Assembly: GCF_046530675.1 (NCBI RefSeq)
Contig: NZ_CP172558.1
Coordinates: 62,001-126,000, forward strand
From: Chitinibacter sp046530675
GTDB taxonomy: Bacteria; Pseudomonadota; Gammaproteobacteria; Burkholderiales; Chitinibacteraceae
Length of the DNA stretch: 64,000 bases
Direction of reading: 5' to 3'
Shown here: piece by piece, positions 15,795-25,122 of the stretch
Position numbering within the stretch: the stretch's first letter is position 1
How the letters are laid out: every line of letters begins with the position of its first letter
Position numbers and translations under genes: made by a program
The notes under the pieces: model-generated
Told to the model about the DNA's origin: nothing
The model's database searches: none
Seen by the model: the letters and a program-made list of their open reading frames with translations, nothing else

Positions 15795-16220
15795 TTAAAA
15801 CTTACCATAAGATTTTACGCTACCGTCTTTGGCGATCAGCATGACTTCAATCGTTCCCGGTTTATAGTCACCCATTCCCGGAGAGTTGGCAGGCATCCCA
15901 GGTACGGCAATTCCTTTGGCTGTGGGTTTTTCTTTGAGTAATTTGGTAATTGCGGCGGCAGGCACGTGGCCTTCAATGGCGTAGCCGCCCATCACGATGG
16001 TGTGACAACTCGCGGCCTTGTCCGTGCCATATTTCTGTTTGATTTCGCTCATATTGGCAGTAGGCTGTTCTTTAATTTGAAAACCAGCATCACGCAGATA
16101 TTTGGCATGAGAGCCGCAGCAGCCGCAGTTTGGGTCTTTGTACATGACCCCAGAAGGCGCCGCCGCCATCGCAATCATTGGGGAAAATAAGAGACTGAGA
16201 ATGAGTGATTTGAATTTCAT
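15795..16220 (-). CDS. DUF411 periplasmic metal-binding protein
   Basis: 141 residues beginning MKFKSLILSLLFSPMIAMA, a signal peptide. The mature protein contains YKDPNCGCCGSHAKYLRDAGF with the CxCC motif that defines DUF411, SCHTIVMGGYAIEGHVPA, and the closing PGMPANSPGMG, all family features. DUF411 proteins are found with CopA-type oxidases and copper pumps and are thought to bind copper in the periplasm. The ATG at 16220 has AAGGAAG upstream; the frame extends further but without a supported start. The oxidase gene lies 20 bp upstream on the same strand, so both are probably cotranscribed. Confidence 0.88.
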   Translation of the reverse strand: MKFKSLILSLLFSPMIAMAAAPSGVMYKDPNCGCCGSHAKYLRDAGFQIKEQPTANMSEIKQKYGTDKAASCHTIVMGGYAIEGHVPAAAITKLLKEKPTAKGIAVPGMPANSPGMGDYKPGTIEVMLIAKDGSVKSYGKF

Positions 16221-16240
16221 GATTGTCTTCCTTTTGGTAT

Positions 16241-17739
16241 TTACTTCACGAGTAGTTGTGCCATCATCCCTTGACCTTCGTGCTCCAAAATATGGCAATG
16301 GAACATTCGCAGGCCTTTGTCGTGTTGCACGGTTTTGATCCGCACGGTTTCATAGGGGCGCAGGTTAATGGTGTCGTGTAAGGCGCGGTATGGCGCGTTG
16401 CGACGTTTACCGTCCAGTTTTGAATCCAGAACGATAAATTGCGTGCCGTGAATATGGAACGGGTGATCCATGTGCGAGTTATTAAAGATCTCCCATACTT
16501 CGACTTCACCTACTTTGCTCGTTAAATCGACGCGATTCATGTCAAAGCTTTTGCCGTTCACCAAAAATGCCATGCTGTGCACGCCATTATCCATACCCAT
16601 CGTTTCGCTGAATTCGACTTTCTTTAGCGCGGTAGCGCGACGACCGTTCATGAAGTCAGCGATTTTTCGCAATTGAGCCGGAATCGCTGGGGTCGGGCCA
16701 TTGGTGAAATTGAGTTGCGCCAGAACACGATCCACTTCCGGGGTGACGTTGCCCATTTTTTCTCGGTTATAAGCCAAGGCCTTAAATTGAGTGATTCCTG
16801 TTTTACCATCGCCGACGATGATTTCGATGCGTTGACCTGGAACCAGTAAAATGTCATCCTTTAACACAGGCTTTTCCAGCAAACCGCCATCGGTCCCCAC
16901 TAACGTGAGTTTTTGCCCGGGAATCGCCAAGCGCAAATAACGCGCGCTACACGCATTCCAGATGCGCAAGCGTTGCCGCCCGGCAATCGTAATCTGCGGT
17001 TCGCGCTGGCCGTTGATCAAGACAAACTGTCCTTCGCGGCCATTCATCCAGTCATTCGCGGTGTTATCGGGAATCTGCGCGTTCGCATCGAGCTTCAATC
17101 AGAAATCACTAAATGCTGCTCGGCAAAGTCTGCTAACGGATCACTTTTGCTACGAACGATGAATAGTCCAGCCAGACCGCGATACACTTGCTCTGGCGTA
17201 TCGCCATGCGGATGCGGGTGATACCAATAGGTGCCGGCGCTGTCTTTTGGGAGTTTGAAACGGTAGACTCGCTCGCCGCCCGCAGGCACTGCATCTTGCG
17301 GATTGCCGTCTTGCTCGGGTGGCACGGGCAGACCATGCCAATGAATCGTTGAAGCTTGCGCCAGTTGATTCACAAAACGGATTTCAACTTCATCGCCTTC
17401 AAATGCCTCAATCAAGGGGCCCGGCACTTGGCCGTTATACAGCCACATTGGTGTTTTCGTACCTGCAAGCAGTTCAATTTCATGAGCGGCGGCAGTTAAC
17501 GTCGCTTGAAAGAGCTTGGGTGTTGTCTCTGTATTGCGCAAGGCTGCGAGTGGCACATGAGCATGCCCAGATGCCAAAGCTGATTCGGACAGTAGGGGTG
17601 TATCGGCTGCCGTTTTAAGCGTCACTGGAGCTCCGCCACTGTGAGCGGCATGATCCATCTCCGCCCATGCACAACGTGATGTCAACCAACCCAGCGCACC
17701 TATACTTGCAGAAATCGTTAAAAAATGACGTCTATCCAT
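16241..17739 (-). pseudogene. Multicopper oxidase (CopA/CueO-like), split by a one-base frameshift
   Basis: The first frame (17739-17095) has a Tat signal (MDRRHFLTISAS), SD GAGGGGAG, and the first copper motifs HWHGLPVPPE and WYHPHPHGD. It stops after HLVISD. The second frame (17098-16241) continues with KLDANAQIPDNTANDWMNG and contains the other copper ligands, HPFHIHGTQF and HCHILEHEGQGMM. Intact homologues read on as ISDLKLDA, so one T seems lost in GATTTGAAG to give GATTGAAG around 17097. The type 2/3 copper cluster needs ligands from both halves, and the second half has no export signal. TTGA at the junction could allow weak re-initiation, but I judge it a broken gene (or a sequencing error). 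Intact, it would oxidise Cu(I) in the periplasm. Confidence 0.8.
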
Positions 17740-17816
17740 TACGCTCCCCTCAAAATATGTTCTCAGTATAAAGTAAAAAATCCCACGGCAACATTGTCTA
17801 CAAACCACCACTACTC

Positions 17817-17873
17817 ATTAACGGCTTGGTATTAATACTGATTAACAATCAGTATTAATACCAAGCCGTTAAT
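17817..17873. repeat. Perfect palindrome, 27-bp arms with a 3-nt centre
   Basis: The left arm (17817-17843) begins ATTAACGGCTTGGTATTAAT and the right arm (17847-17873) is its exact reverse complement; AAC is the spacer. Within each arm GTATTAATAC is itself palindromic. It lies 78 bp upstream of the oxidase start, in the 331-bp space between that gene and the next. No U tract follows, so it is not an ordinary terminator. The rest of the gap (17874-18023) shows no gene. Confidence 0.9.
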
Positions 17874-18023
17874 ATCAATTTATTGATGAAAATCAACATC
17901 AGAAAACATATCATAGAAATATGAAATCTATTGTTATTATCGGCATGGGTTGGACTTATTCAAGTAGAAATAGTTGTTTTTCAAAGGTAGCGTAATCAAC
18001 TAAATTAATTTTATTAAACCTGC

Positions 18024-18046
18024 AAAAAAGCCTCCATAAAGGAGGC
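18024..18046 (-). terminator. Rho-independent terminator
   Basis: GCCTCC and GGAGGC pair across a 5-nt loop, followed on the minus strand by TTTTTT. It closes the small gene at 18071-18283 and so separates the regulator/Czc block from the oxidase. Confidence 0.85.
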
Positions 18047-18070
18047 CGGTTAAAGAATATTTACAATAAG

Positions 18071-18283
18071 TTATCGATTCTTCTCATTTGATTTAGCTTT
18101 GCCAGAAACTTCCTGAGAATCGATGATTTTGTCATCGGCAACTGTTTTTTTCTGTACTTTCGTAGATACGGCACCACTAGCATTGCTGCCATGATTACCG
18201 TTACCTTTGTGGCCACCATCCGCATATGCAGTTGTGATAAGGCCAGAGCCGATTGCCAAAATAATAAGAATGCGTTTGATCAT
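18071..18283 (-). CDS. Small exported Lys/Gly-rich protein
   Basis: 70 residues starting MIKRILIILAIGSGLITTAYA, a signal peptide, followed by a hydrophilic mature chain (DGGHKGNGNHGSNASGAV... KSNEKNR) with two histidines and no cysteines. The ATG at 18283 has AAAGG 9 nt upstream. It is preceded by a CusR-like box at 18365-18382 and followed by a strong terminator, so it may be its own metal-induced unit. I do not recognise the family. Confidence 0.5.
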   Translation of the reverse strand: MIKRILIILAIGSGLITTAYADGGHKGNGNHGSNASGAVSTKVQKKTVADDKIIDSQEVSGKAKSNEKNR

Positions 18284-18364
18284 GTTGGAACCTTTCAATT
18301 AGTGTCGCTGCTCATGCAGTACAGCCACTATAAACAAGCTATACCATCATCAACATGACCCATT

Positions 18365-18382
18365 CATTACAATTTCGTCATT
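18365..18382 (-). promoter_or_regulatory. CusR/CopR-like binding box
   Basis: AATGACGAAATTGTAATG on the minus strand resembles the Escherichia coli CusR box (AATGAC-A4/T4-GTCATT type dyad). It lies just past the histidine kinase stop codon and 82 bp before the small exported protein, and so is a plausible site for the response regulator encoded next door. I found no second good copy by eye. Confidence 0.4.
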
Positions 18383-18384
18383 CT

Positions 18385-19722
18385 TCATGGGAGTAAAAAA
18401 TTCATCGTGAAATAAGTAGTACCATTTTCACAGCGAACTTCAAGCTTACCGTTATGAAGCCTTAAAATTGAAGAAACAATAGCCAATCCGAGCCCAACTC
18501 CGCCTTGGTGACGATCACGTGATGTATCAGCGCGATAAAAACGATCCATTAAATATGGTATATGTTCGTTAGGAATTGGTAATCCGCGATTTGCCACCGA
18601 AATTTTTAAATAGCTCTGAATTTCTGAAATACTAATTTTAACTTCAGAGTTTTTCTCTGCATGGCGAATCGCGTTACTCAACAAATTAATTATGGCTCTT
18701 GCAATCATCTGCTTATCACCAAATAAACTGCCATCTCCATGAACGCTCAAAATAAGAGATTTTTCATCCGACAGCGCATCATAAAATTCAACGGCTTGTG
18801 CTGCTAGTTCTTGAACATTGAACCACTCCGCTCGGCTTAAACAGGTTTCCTCATCAGTATGCGCAATAAAAAGCATGTCAGATATCATTTTATTAATTGC
18901 CTCTAGGTTCTCTTCAACTGATCCTAGAACTTGACTGTATTCTTCACATGATCTTGGTTTACTCAGCGTAAATTGAATTGTGCTCATTATTTTGCATAAT
19001 GGAGTTCGCATTTCGTGTGCCAAATCACCAGAAAACTGAGAAAGTCGACTCATGTAATACTTAATTTGAATTAGAAGATCACTAAACGATTTACTTAAGT
19101 CTTGCAACTCACTCGGCTGATCTTTCGCGTTAATGTTATGCTCCAAGCTTCGTGCTGAAATCAACTTCATACTATTGGAAAAATCGACTAATGGAATCAA
19201 GCCTTTTTTTGCCAATTTAAATGAAATCAGGGCAGAGAGTATTGTTGTTAAGGTCATTATTCCAAACAAATACTCCCTGAACTGTTCAATAATAAGCTCG
19301 TCCTTTTTTATATCAAGAATTAGCATTACTTTTACATTGGAAATAGTTCTAATGCCGATTAAGTTGCTACGAAATCGAATAAATTCACTAAATTTTATAT
19401 TGTTTTCCAGTAGAAGCCTGTGTATCTCATCCGCATAAGTGTCACTACTAAGCGCAATTGTATTGTTTTCTATAATGACCCAATGCATATCTGGGTGCCC
19501 GATTTGCATTAGCGGCAATAATTTATGAGATGATACATCTCTGATTTCATCAACACTTGAAAGCTTTTCTGTCAGCTCATTCACTGCACGGTTGTGTAAT
19601 GTCCTATTCAGCAAATAGTCAAGGCTAAGCCCAGTGAGGAGTGCAGTCGTTGTACTCAACAAGCTGATTATCAAACCAATTCTAAATGAGATTGAAACTT
19701 TCCGAATCGGGTTAATCAGCAT
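18385..19722 (-). CDS. cusS: CusS-like heavy-metal sensor histidine kinase
   Basis: 445 residues. Two transmembrane segments (near residues 12-35 and 150-175) bracket a periplasmic sensor loop. A HAMP-like region is followed by the H-box GDLAHEMRTPLCKIM, the N-box NLLSNAIRHAEKN, a G1-like loop (DRFYRADTSRDRHQGG) and the G2 box GGVGLGLAIV. This arrangement is that of the IrlR/CusS heavy-metal sensor family. I start at the ATG at 19722, which overlaps the response regulator stop by 11 bp. The gene is clearly more AT-rich than the neighbouring czcA, so the pair was probably recruited from another source. Likely signal: periplasmic copper or silver, by analogy. Confidence 0.88.
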   Translation of the reverse strand: MLINPIRKVSISFRIGLIISLLSTTTALLTGLSLDYLLNRTLHNRAVNELTEKLSSVDEIRDVSSHKLLPLMQIGHPDMHWVIIENNTIALSSDTYADEIHRLLLENNIKFSEFIRFRSNLIGIRTISNVKVMLILDIKKDELIIEQFREYLFGIMTLTTILSALISFKLAKKGLIPLVDFSNSMKLISARSLEHNINAKDQPSELQDLSKSFSDLLIQIKYYMSRLSQFSGDLAHEMRTPLCKIMSTIQFTLSKPRSCEEYSQVLGSVEENLEAINKMISDMLFIAHTDEETCLSRAEWFNVQELAAQAVEFYDALSDEKSLILSVHGDGSLFGDKQMIARAIINLLSNAIRHAEKNSEVKISISEIQSYLKISVANRGLPIPNEHIPYLMDRFYRADTSRDRHQGGVGLGLAIVSSILRLHNGKLEVRCENGTTYFTMNFLLP

Positions 19723-20392
19723 TTCGTAACTCAAAGATATAACCAACGCCGCGAACAGTGTGAATGTATTTTGTTACTGGATCTAATTCCACCTTTTGCC
19801 GAAGTCGACGCACCGCAACATCAATAACATTGGTGTCAGTGTCAAAATTAATATCCCACACATGAGAAGCAATTTGTGAGCGTGTTAATGCCTTGCCAGA
19901 GTGCCGCATAAAGAAAAGCAATAGCATAAATTCTTTTGCGGATAACTCGATAGTTATGCCTTTGACGTAGGCACGATGCTTGATTGGATCAACTTCAATT
20001 CCGCCAATAGATATCACCTCCGAAGGATTAATTACCTGATGACGTCGCAAGATATTGTTAATACGAGCATACAATTCTGGAAAGGCAAATGGCTTGATCA
20101 AATAATCATCTGCACCATTGTCAAACCCCCGCACACGATCATCCACGCGATCGCGTGCGCTTAGAATAATAACTGGCGTTTCCTTCTTAGATCGGATCGC
20201 TTTTAAAACCGCCCAGCCATCTAGCACAGGTAGCATGATATCCAGAATAATTAGAGAATAATCACCCTCAAGCGCACAATGGAGACCATCAATTCCATTT
20301 TCAGCAATCAGGCATGAAAACCCCTGCTCTTCCAACCCCTTCTTAATGTAGCTGGCGATCTGATTTTCATCTTCTATGATCAGGATTTTCAT
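19712..20392 (-). CDS. cusR: CusR-like OmpR-family response regulator
   Basis: 226 residues. The receiver domain shows the acidic pair DE near residue 8, the phospho-acceptor in LIILDIMLPVLDGW (Asp51), a conserved Ser in VIILSARDRVDD and Lys in LIKPFAFPEL. The C-terminal winged helix-turn-helix ends with SHVWDINFDTDTNVIDVAVR and HTVRGVGYIFEL, typical of CusR/CopR/CzcR. It overlaps the kinase gene and follows the small gene at 20437 by 44 bp, across a hairpin. It is expected to activate the efflux genes of this island; the one box I can see lies at 18365-18382. Confidence 0.9.
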   Translation of the reverse strand: MKILIIEDENQIASYIKKGLEEQGFSCLIAENGIDGLHCALEGDYSLIILDIMLPVLDGWAVLKAIRSKKETPVIILSARDRVDDRVRGFDNGADDYLIKPFAFPELYARINNILRRHQVINPSEVISIGGIEVDPIKHRAYVKGITIELSAKEFMLLLFFMRHSGKALTRSQIASHVWDINFDTDTNVIDVAVRRLRQKVELDPVTKYIHTVRGVGYIFELRNAD

Positions 20393-20408
20393 AAATCGCT
20401 CTCTAATA

Positions 20409-20427
20409 GGCGGTCATATAGACCGCC
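20409..20427 (-). other. Intercistronic hairpin before cusR
   Basis: GGCGGTC and GACCGCC pair across ATATA between the gene at 20437 and the response regulator. No U tract follows on the minus strand, so read-through into cusRS with partial attenuation or mRNA processing is likely. Confidence 0.6.
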
Positions 20428-20436
20428 CCTAAAAAT

Positions 20437-20811
20437 TTATTTCAAAGTAAAGCGAAATTGCTCAGCAGGTTTACCTGGCAACGTGACTTTCAACAAGGCT
20501 TTCGTTCCCGCTTGCGCTTTAAATTGGCCTTGCGCCATAAAAGAATTGTCGCCCGAAGGGGCAAGCTTCACCGCTTGTTTCTCTGTGCCATTCAGCAAAG
20601 TTAATTCAGCGACCACACCTTTAGTGGCAATCGCTTCTCCGTGATGGCTGGTAAGATAGACCATCAACATATTGCCTTCTGTACTCAGCTCAGCGCGTGC
20701 GCCTGAAGTGGCTTCAGCCATCACACCTTTGTGCATTGCTTTCATATCGCCATCGGCGAAGGCTAGCGTTGCAGACAAGGCTAACATTAAAGTCATTACA
20801 GTTTTTTTCAT
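20437..20811 (-). CDS. Small periplasmic protein of the Czc operon
   Basis: 124 residues with a signal peptide (MKKTVMTLMLALSATLAFA) and a beta-rich mature domain (ARAELSTEGNMLMVYLTSHHGEA ... FRFTLK). Met and His residues near the mature N-terminus (DGDMKAMHKGVM) could bind metal. It lies 95 bp after czcA on the same strand, with a hairpin between. Comparable small periplasmic proteins follow czcCBA genes in other betaproteobacteria, but I cannot assign a named family. SD is AAGGAAA. Confidence 0.6.
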   Translation of the reverse strand: MKKTVMTLMLALSATLAFADGDMKAMHKGVMAEATSGARAELSTEGNMLMVYLTSHHGEAIATKGVVAELTLLNGTEKQAVKLAPSGDNSFMAQGQFKAQAGTKALLKVTLPGKPAEQFRFTLK

Positions 20812-20876
20812 GATATTTCCTTGGTTAAAATGCCCGAAGGCGGGGTAAAAAATCGAATATTCTTGTGGCTAACCGC

Positions 20877-20900
20877 GGTGGGCACAAAAACGTGCCCACC
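20877..20900 (-). other. Intercistronic hairpin after czcA
   Basis: GGTGGGCAC (20877-20885) pairs with GTGCCCACC (20892-20900). No U run follows on the minus strand. It may protect the czcCBA part of the transcript or lower downstream expression. Confidence 0.6.
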
Positions 20901-20906
20901 CAAAAT

Positions 20907-23900
20907 CTAAAACGCCGTTTGATTGTTCTCATCCAGCAAGCGTTGTAATGGTTTTTGACCGAATAGCCAGAACATCAGCGGTGTTAGCAGCGTGTCGAGC
21001 AGCGTCGAGCTAATCAGCCCACCAAAAATCACCACCGCGACCGGATGCAGGATTTCTTTACCCGGCGCATCGGCAGCAAACAACAGTGGCAGCAGCGCCA
21101 AGGCGGCGGTTAGCGCGGTCATTAGCACTGGCGTTAAGCGTTCCAGCGAGCCACGAATAATCATCGCCTGGCTAAAATGCTCGCCTTCAAATTTACATAA
21201 ATTGATGTAATGGCTGACTTTCAAAATGCCGTTGCGGGTAGCAATCCCCGTTAAGGTAATGAAACCGACTAGCGAAGCTACGGATAAAGAAATCCCCGCC
21301 AGCCACATCGCAATCACGCTACCAATCAGCGCCATCGGGATATTGCCCATAATCATCGCCGCCAACACCGCCGATTTATAGCGGCTGTACAGCACCATGA
21401 AAATCAGCGACAACGACACAATCGATAAGCCCGCAATCAAAGTGCTGGCGGCTTCTTGCGCTTGGAATTGGCCTTCCAAACTCACGAAGTAACCATCGGG
21501 CAACTTATTCTCCGCCAGCACTTGGCGGATGTTTTTGATGATTTCCGCCATGTCCGAGCCATCTGAATTGGCCGCGATCACAATACGCCGACGACTGTTT
21601 TCCCGTCCAATTTGATTTGGCCCATCGCTTTCCTCAACGCTGGCGACTTGCGATAGCGGTACTTTTCCGTGCGGCGTATCGATCAGGATATTGCCCAAGC
21701 CTTGCGGATCACGCGCAGCGTCAGGCAGGCGAATCACCAAGTTGAAGCGTTTATTGTTATCGACAATTTGCGCGACGGTATCGCCCTCGGTGAGGGTTTC
21801 CAGAGTTTTCAGCAAGGTACCTGGTGACACGCCGAGCTGTGCGGCGCGGTCATAATCAATCCGCACTTTGATTTGCGGGATCAATACCTGCTTCTCGATT
21901 TGCAAATCGGTCAGCCCCGGAATTGTCGCCAGCTTCTCTTTCAAACCGGCCGCTTCGCCGCGCAGCGCATCCAAATCATCGCCATAAATTTTCAGCGCGA
22001 TTTGTGCCCGAACGCCGGACAGTAAATGGTCAAGTCGATGTGAAATCGGCTGGCCGACTGTCGTGGTGGCTGGTAACGGCGCCAGCTTGCTGCGAATATC
22101 GGCCATGATATCTTCGCGGGAACGCTCGGACTTCTTTAGATCGACATCTATTTCACTCGAATGCACACCCTCGGCGTGTTCATCCAACTCAGCCCGCCCC
22201 GTACGTCGCCCGACGCTTTTGACTTCTGGCACTTCAGCAATCAAGGTTTCGGCCAAACTACCGATGCGATTGGCTTCAGTCAGCGACGTTCCCGGATTAA
22301 GCAGTAGACTAATCGTTAAGGTGCCTTCGTTAAACGCTGGTAAAAACGCTTTTGGGAAGTACGGTACTGTCGCTAAGGCGGCAACGAGCAGCAAAACCGC
22401 CAATCCGAGTGCCACTTTGGCATGGGCAAACGAAGCCACCAGCACCCGTTTATCCCAGCGTTTGAGAAATAGCACTAGCTTAGAATCGCCGTGCTCAATT
22501 TGCTTCATGTTGGGTAAAAGGAAGTAGCACATTACTGGCGTAACCGTCAGCGCCACCAGCAAACTGGCCAAAATCGACGTGATGTAGGCAACGCCAAGCG
22601 GTGCAAACAAGCGGCCTTCAATCCCCGGTAGCGCGAACAGCGGAACAAAAGCCAGCACCACCACCATGGTGGCAACGACCACGCCCGAGCGCACTTCATT
22701 ACACGCCGCCGCAATCACTTTGATAATGTGCGTTACGCCTTTAGGTTTGTTTTCTTTCAGGCGTCGCAGCACGTTCTCAACGTCGACCAGCGCATCGTCA
22801 ACCAATTCACCAATCGCAATCGCCAAACCACCGAGCGTCATCACATTAATCGACAAGCCCATCAGTTTGAAGACCAAAAAAGTAATCGCCAGCGAGAGCG
22901 GGATTGCAGTCAATGAAATCAGTGTTGTGCGGCCATTCATCAAGAACAAGAACAGAATGATCGCGACCATAATCGCACCATCGCGCAAAGCTTCTTGTAC
23001 GTTGTGAATCGACGCTTCAATAAAGTCAGCTTGGCGGAACGAGATTTCTGGCTTGCTGATGCCAGGTGGCAAGGATTTACCCAAGTTCGCGAGTGCGTCT
23101 TCGATTTCACCACTTAGGCGAATCGAGTCGGCATTCGGCTGCTTTTGTACGCTGACAATCACCGCAGGCTTACCGGCAAAACCGGCATCACCGCGCTTAA
23201 ATGCGGCGGCAAACTTCACCTCGGCGACTTGCTTGAGCAGAATGGGCTGGCCATTAATGACTTTGACCGCTAGGTTTTGCATATCCTCCAGTTTGGTGGT
23301 TCGTCCCATATTGCGAATCAAATATTCGCGTGCATTTTGCTCTAAATACCCGCCACTGGTATTGCTTGAAAAACCTTTAAGCGCAAGCTCTATGTCTTCA
23401 TACCCAACTGCTAATTGCGCCATCATGGCGGTATTCGGTTCGACGCGGAATTGCCGTACTTCGCCGCCAATTGGAATCACTTGCGCGACACCGGGAATCG
23501 ATAACAGCCGTGGCCGCAGCACAAAATCGACATATTCACGCACGGCCATTGGGCTGGCTTTATCGGGATCGGCCGGAAATGCAATCAGCATGATTTCGCC
23601 CATCACGGACGAAATCGGCCCCATCGCCGGGCTGATACCTTCGGGAAGTTGCTCTTTCACTTCGGCCAGTCGCTCGGCGATCAATTGCCGATTACGGTAA
23701 ATGTCAGAGCCCCATTCGAACTCAGCGTACACAATCGACAAGCCAACGCCCGACACCGAGCGCACCCGCGTTACCCCCGGCATCCCATTGAGCGCCGTTT
23801 CGAGTGGGAAACTGACCAGTTGCTCGACTTCCTCCGGTGCCATCCCACCCGCTTCGGTCATGATAGTGACGGTCGGTTTATTCAAATCCGGAAAGACATC

Positions 23901-24008
23901 GACCGGCATTTTGCTGGCGGTTAAACCACCGTAAATCAATAAAATGGCGGCAATGGCGACGATAAATAACCTGTTTTTCAGGCTTTGATTCACTATCCAG
24001 CTAAACAT
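20907..24008 (-). CDS. czcA: CzcA-family heavy-metal RND efflux pump
   Basis: 1033 residues, inner-membrane proton/metal antiporter. The fourth transmembrane helix reads IGELVDDALVDVENVLRRL: the Asp/Asp/Glu pattern belongs to CzcA-like divalent-cation HME pumps and differs from the GAMVDAAVVMIEN of the CusA pump at 6514. The Met pair lines of CusA are absent. Twelve helices and two periplasmic loops are present and the length is normal. It starts 10 bp after the adaptor gene and is the last of four coupled genes. Expected substrates are Zn, Co, Cd or Ni; the actual ion cannot be read from sequence. Confidence 0.92.
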   Translation of the reverse strand: MFSWIVNQSLKNRLFIVAIAAILLIYGGLTASKMPVDVFPDLNKPTVTIMTEAGGMAPEEVEQLVSFPLETALNGMPGVTRVRSVSGVGLSIVYAEFEWGSDIYRNRQLIAERLAEVKEQLPEGISPAMGPISSVMGEIMLIAFPADPDKASPMAVREYVDFVLRPRLLSIPGVAQVIPIGGEVRQFRVEPNTAMMAQLAVGYEDIELALKGFSSNTSGGYLEQNAREYLIRNMGRTTKLEDMQNLAVKVINGQPILLKQVAEVKFAAAFKRGDAGFAGKPAVIVSVQKQPNADSIRLSGEIEDALANLGKSLPPGISKPEISFRQADFIEASIHNVQEALRDGAIMVAIILFLFLMNGRTTLISLTAIPLSLAITFLVFKLMGLSINVMTLGGLAIAIGELVDDALVDVENVLRRLKENKPKGVTHIIKVIAAACNEVRSGVVVATMVVVLAFVPLFALPGIEGRLFAPLGVAYITSILASLLVALTVTPVMCYFLLPNMKQIEHGDSKLVLFLKRWDKRVLVASFAHAKVALGLAVLLLVAALATVPYFPKAFLPAFNEGTLTISLLLNPGTSLTEANRIGSLAETLIAEVPEVKSVGRRTGRAELDEHAEGVHSSEIDVDLKKSERSREDIMADIRSKLAPLPATTTVGQPISHRLDHLLSGVRAQIALKIYGDDLDALRGEAAGLKEKLATIPGLTDLQIEKQVLIPQIKVRIDYDRAAQLGVSPGTLLKTLETLTEGDTVAQIVDNNKRFNLVIRLPDAARDPQGLGNILIDTPHGKVPLSQVASVEESDGPNQIGRENSRRRIVIAANSDGSDMAEIIKNIRQVLAENKLPDGYFVSLEGQFQAQEAASTLIAGLSIVSLSLIFMVLYSRYKSAVLAAMIMGNIPMALIGSVIAMWLAGISLSVASLVGFITLTGIATRNGILKVSHYINLCKFEGEHFSQAMIIRGSLERLTPVLMTALTAALALLPLLFAADAPGKEILHPVAVVIFGGLISSTLLDTLLTPLMFWLFGQKPLQRLLDENNQTAF

Positions 24009-24018
24009 GGCATTCCCC

Positions 24019-25122
24019 TTAGCGGATTTGATTGATCAAAGTGGCACCTTGCGTGACGACGCGGCTGCCCGGTTTGAGTTGCGTAACCAATACCGTTTTG
24101 CCATCAACCGGAATCGGTGTAACCGGCACCGCACGGAACACTTGTGCACTGTCGTGTAACCAAACGATGGATTCATTGGCTGAGTTTTTGACGATGCTGC
24201 TGGCAGGAAGCTGTACGCCCTTGAGTTGCTCGCGGGTCTGCACGACTAATTTGACATTCTGACCCAGCGCCAGCGGCGTGGCTTCAAGCGGTGCAAACAA
24301 CAGCGGCAATGCGCCATCACGCAAACTACTCGCGCCGCCGAGATAGCGTAGCGATATGCCTTGCAGTGAAGCGCTAGCGATATTGCTGACCAACGCGGGG
24401 TCATAGGCCAAAGCTTCGATGAGCATTGCTTTAGGCTCGACGATTTCAAACAACACGGTGCTCGCTTCAATCACTTGGCCATTGATGGCATTGCTGGCGG
24501 CCAAAACACCAGAGACAGGCGCACGCAAAGCTTCGCCCGTGTTGACGCTGGACAGCGCCGCAGCGCGTCCACGCAAGCTATTTAATTCAGCTTCAGCGGC
24601 CTGAATTTCTTTACGTGGCACGCTCTGGCTTAATTCTTGCAAACGAGCGATGGTTTGCTGCGCGAGTTGCAACTTGCTGCGGTTCTCGGCCAAATCGGCT
24701 TGTTGCTGCGCGAGTTCGTACGCGCTCGCAGCGGGTTTGACCCAAGCTAAGACTTGCCCCTTAGTCACTTTGCTCCCTAGGAGCGGTAAGCCGCCGTCAG
24801 GCGCACTGATTCTTCCGCCACTACTGGCTTGCACTCGGCCACCTCGGTTGGGGTCCATGACCACATGGCCATTCAATTCGACTGAACGTGCGGCGGTAGT
24901 CTCACTCGACAGCAAGGTGCGGATATTCAAGCGATGTTGCGCTGTTTTAGGTAGCAGTACGCGACCATCGGGTAAACGTTGTGGTTTATCTGTGTTCACT
25001 GTCGCTGCAACTGGTGCAGCACCATGATCTTCATCACCGTGCGCCCAAAGCGAACTACTCATCATCGTTAAAAGAGCGAGGCTGATGAGTTTAATTTTGA
25101 AAGTCTTTTTGCACGTAATCAT
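24019..25122 (-). CDS. czcB: CzcB-family periplasmic adaptor
   Basis: 367 residues from the ATG at 25122, which overlaps the upstream gene as ATGA. A signal peptide ends near SSSLWAHGDEDHGAAP, so the mature protein begins with a short His/Asp metal-binding tail. The adaptor core follows: barrel-sandwich hybrid (VQASSGGRISAPDGGLPLLGSKVTKGQ), an alpha-helical hairpin rich in Ala/Gln/Glu (about residues 120-185), and the beta-barrel and membrane-proximal domains. It links CzcA to CzcC. The frame is open 99 bp upstream, but no start there has support. Confidence 0.88.
   Translation of the reverse strand: MITCKKTFKIKLISLALLTMMSSSLWAHGDEDHGAAPVAATVNTDKPQRLPDGRVLLPKTAQHRLNIRTLLSSETTAARSVELNGHVVMDPNRGGRVQASSGGRISAPDGGLPLLGSKVTKGQVLAWVKPAASAYELAQQQADLAENRSKLQLAQQTIARLQELSQSVPRKEIQAAEAELNSLRGRAAALSSVNTGEALRAPVSGVLAASNAINGQVIEASTVLFEIVEPKAMLIEALAYDPALVSNIASASLQGISLRYLGGASSLRDGALPLLFAPLEATPLALGQNVKLVVQTREQLKGVQLPASSIVKNSANESIVWLHDSAQVFRAVPVTPIPVDGKTVLVTQLKPGSRVVTQGATLINQIR

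Noticed and set aside
16241..17739. Two separate genes for the oxidase halves
   Set aside because: The halves join exactly at a conserved site with a one-base shift, both are needed for the copper cluster, and the second lacks an export signal; a frameshift is simpler.
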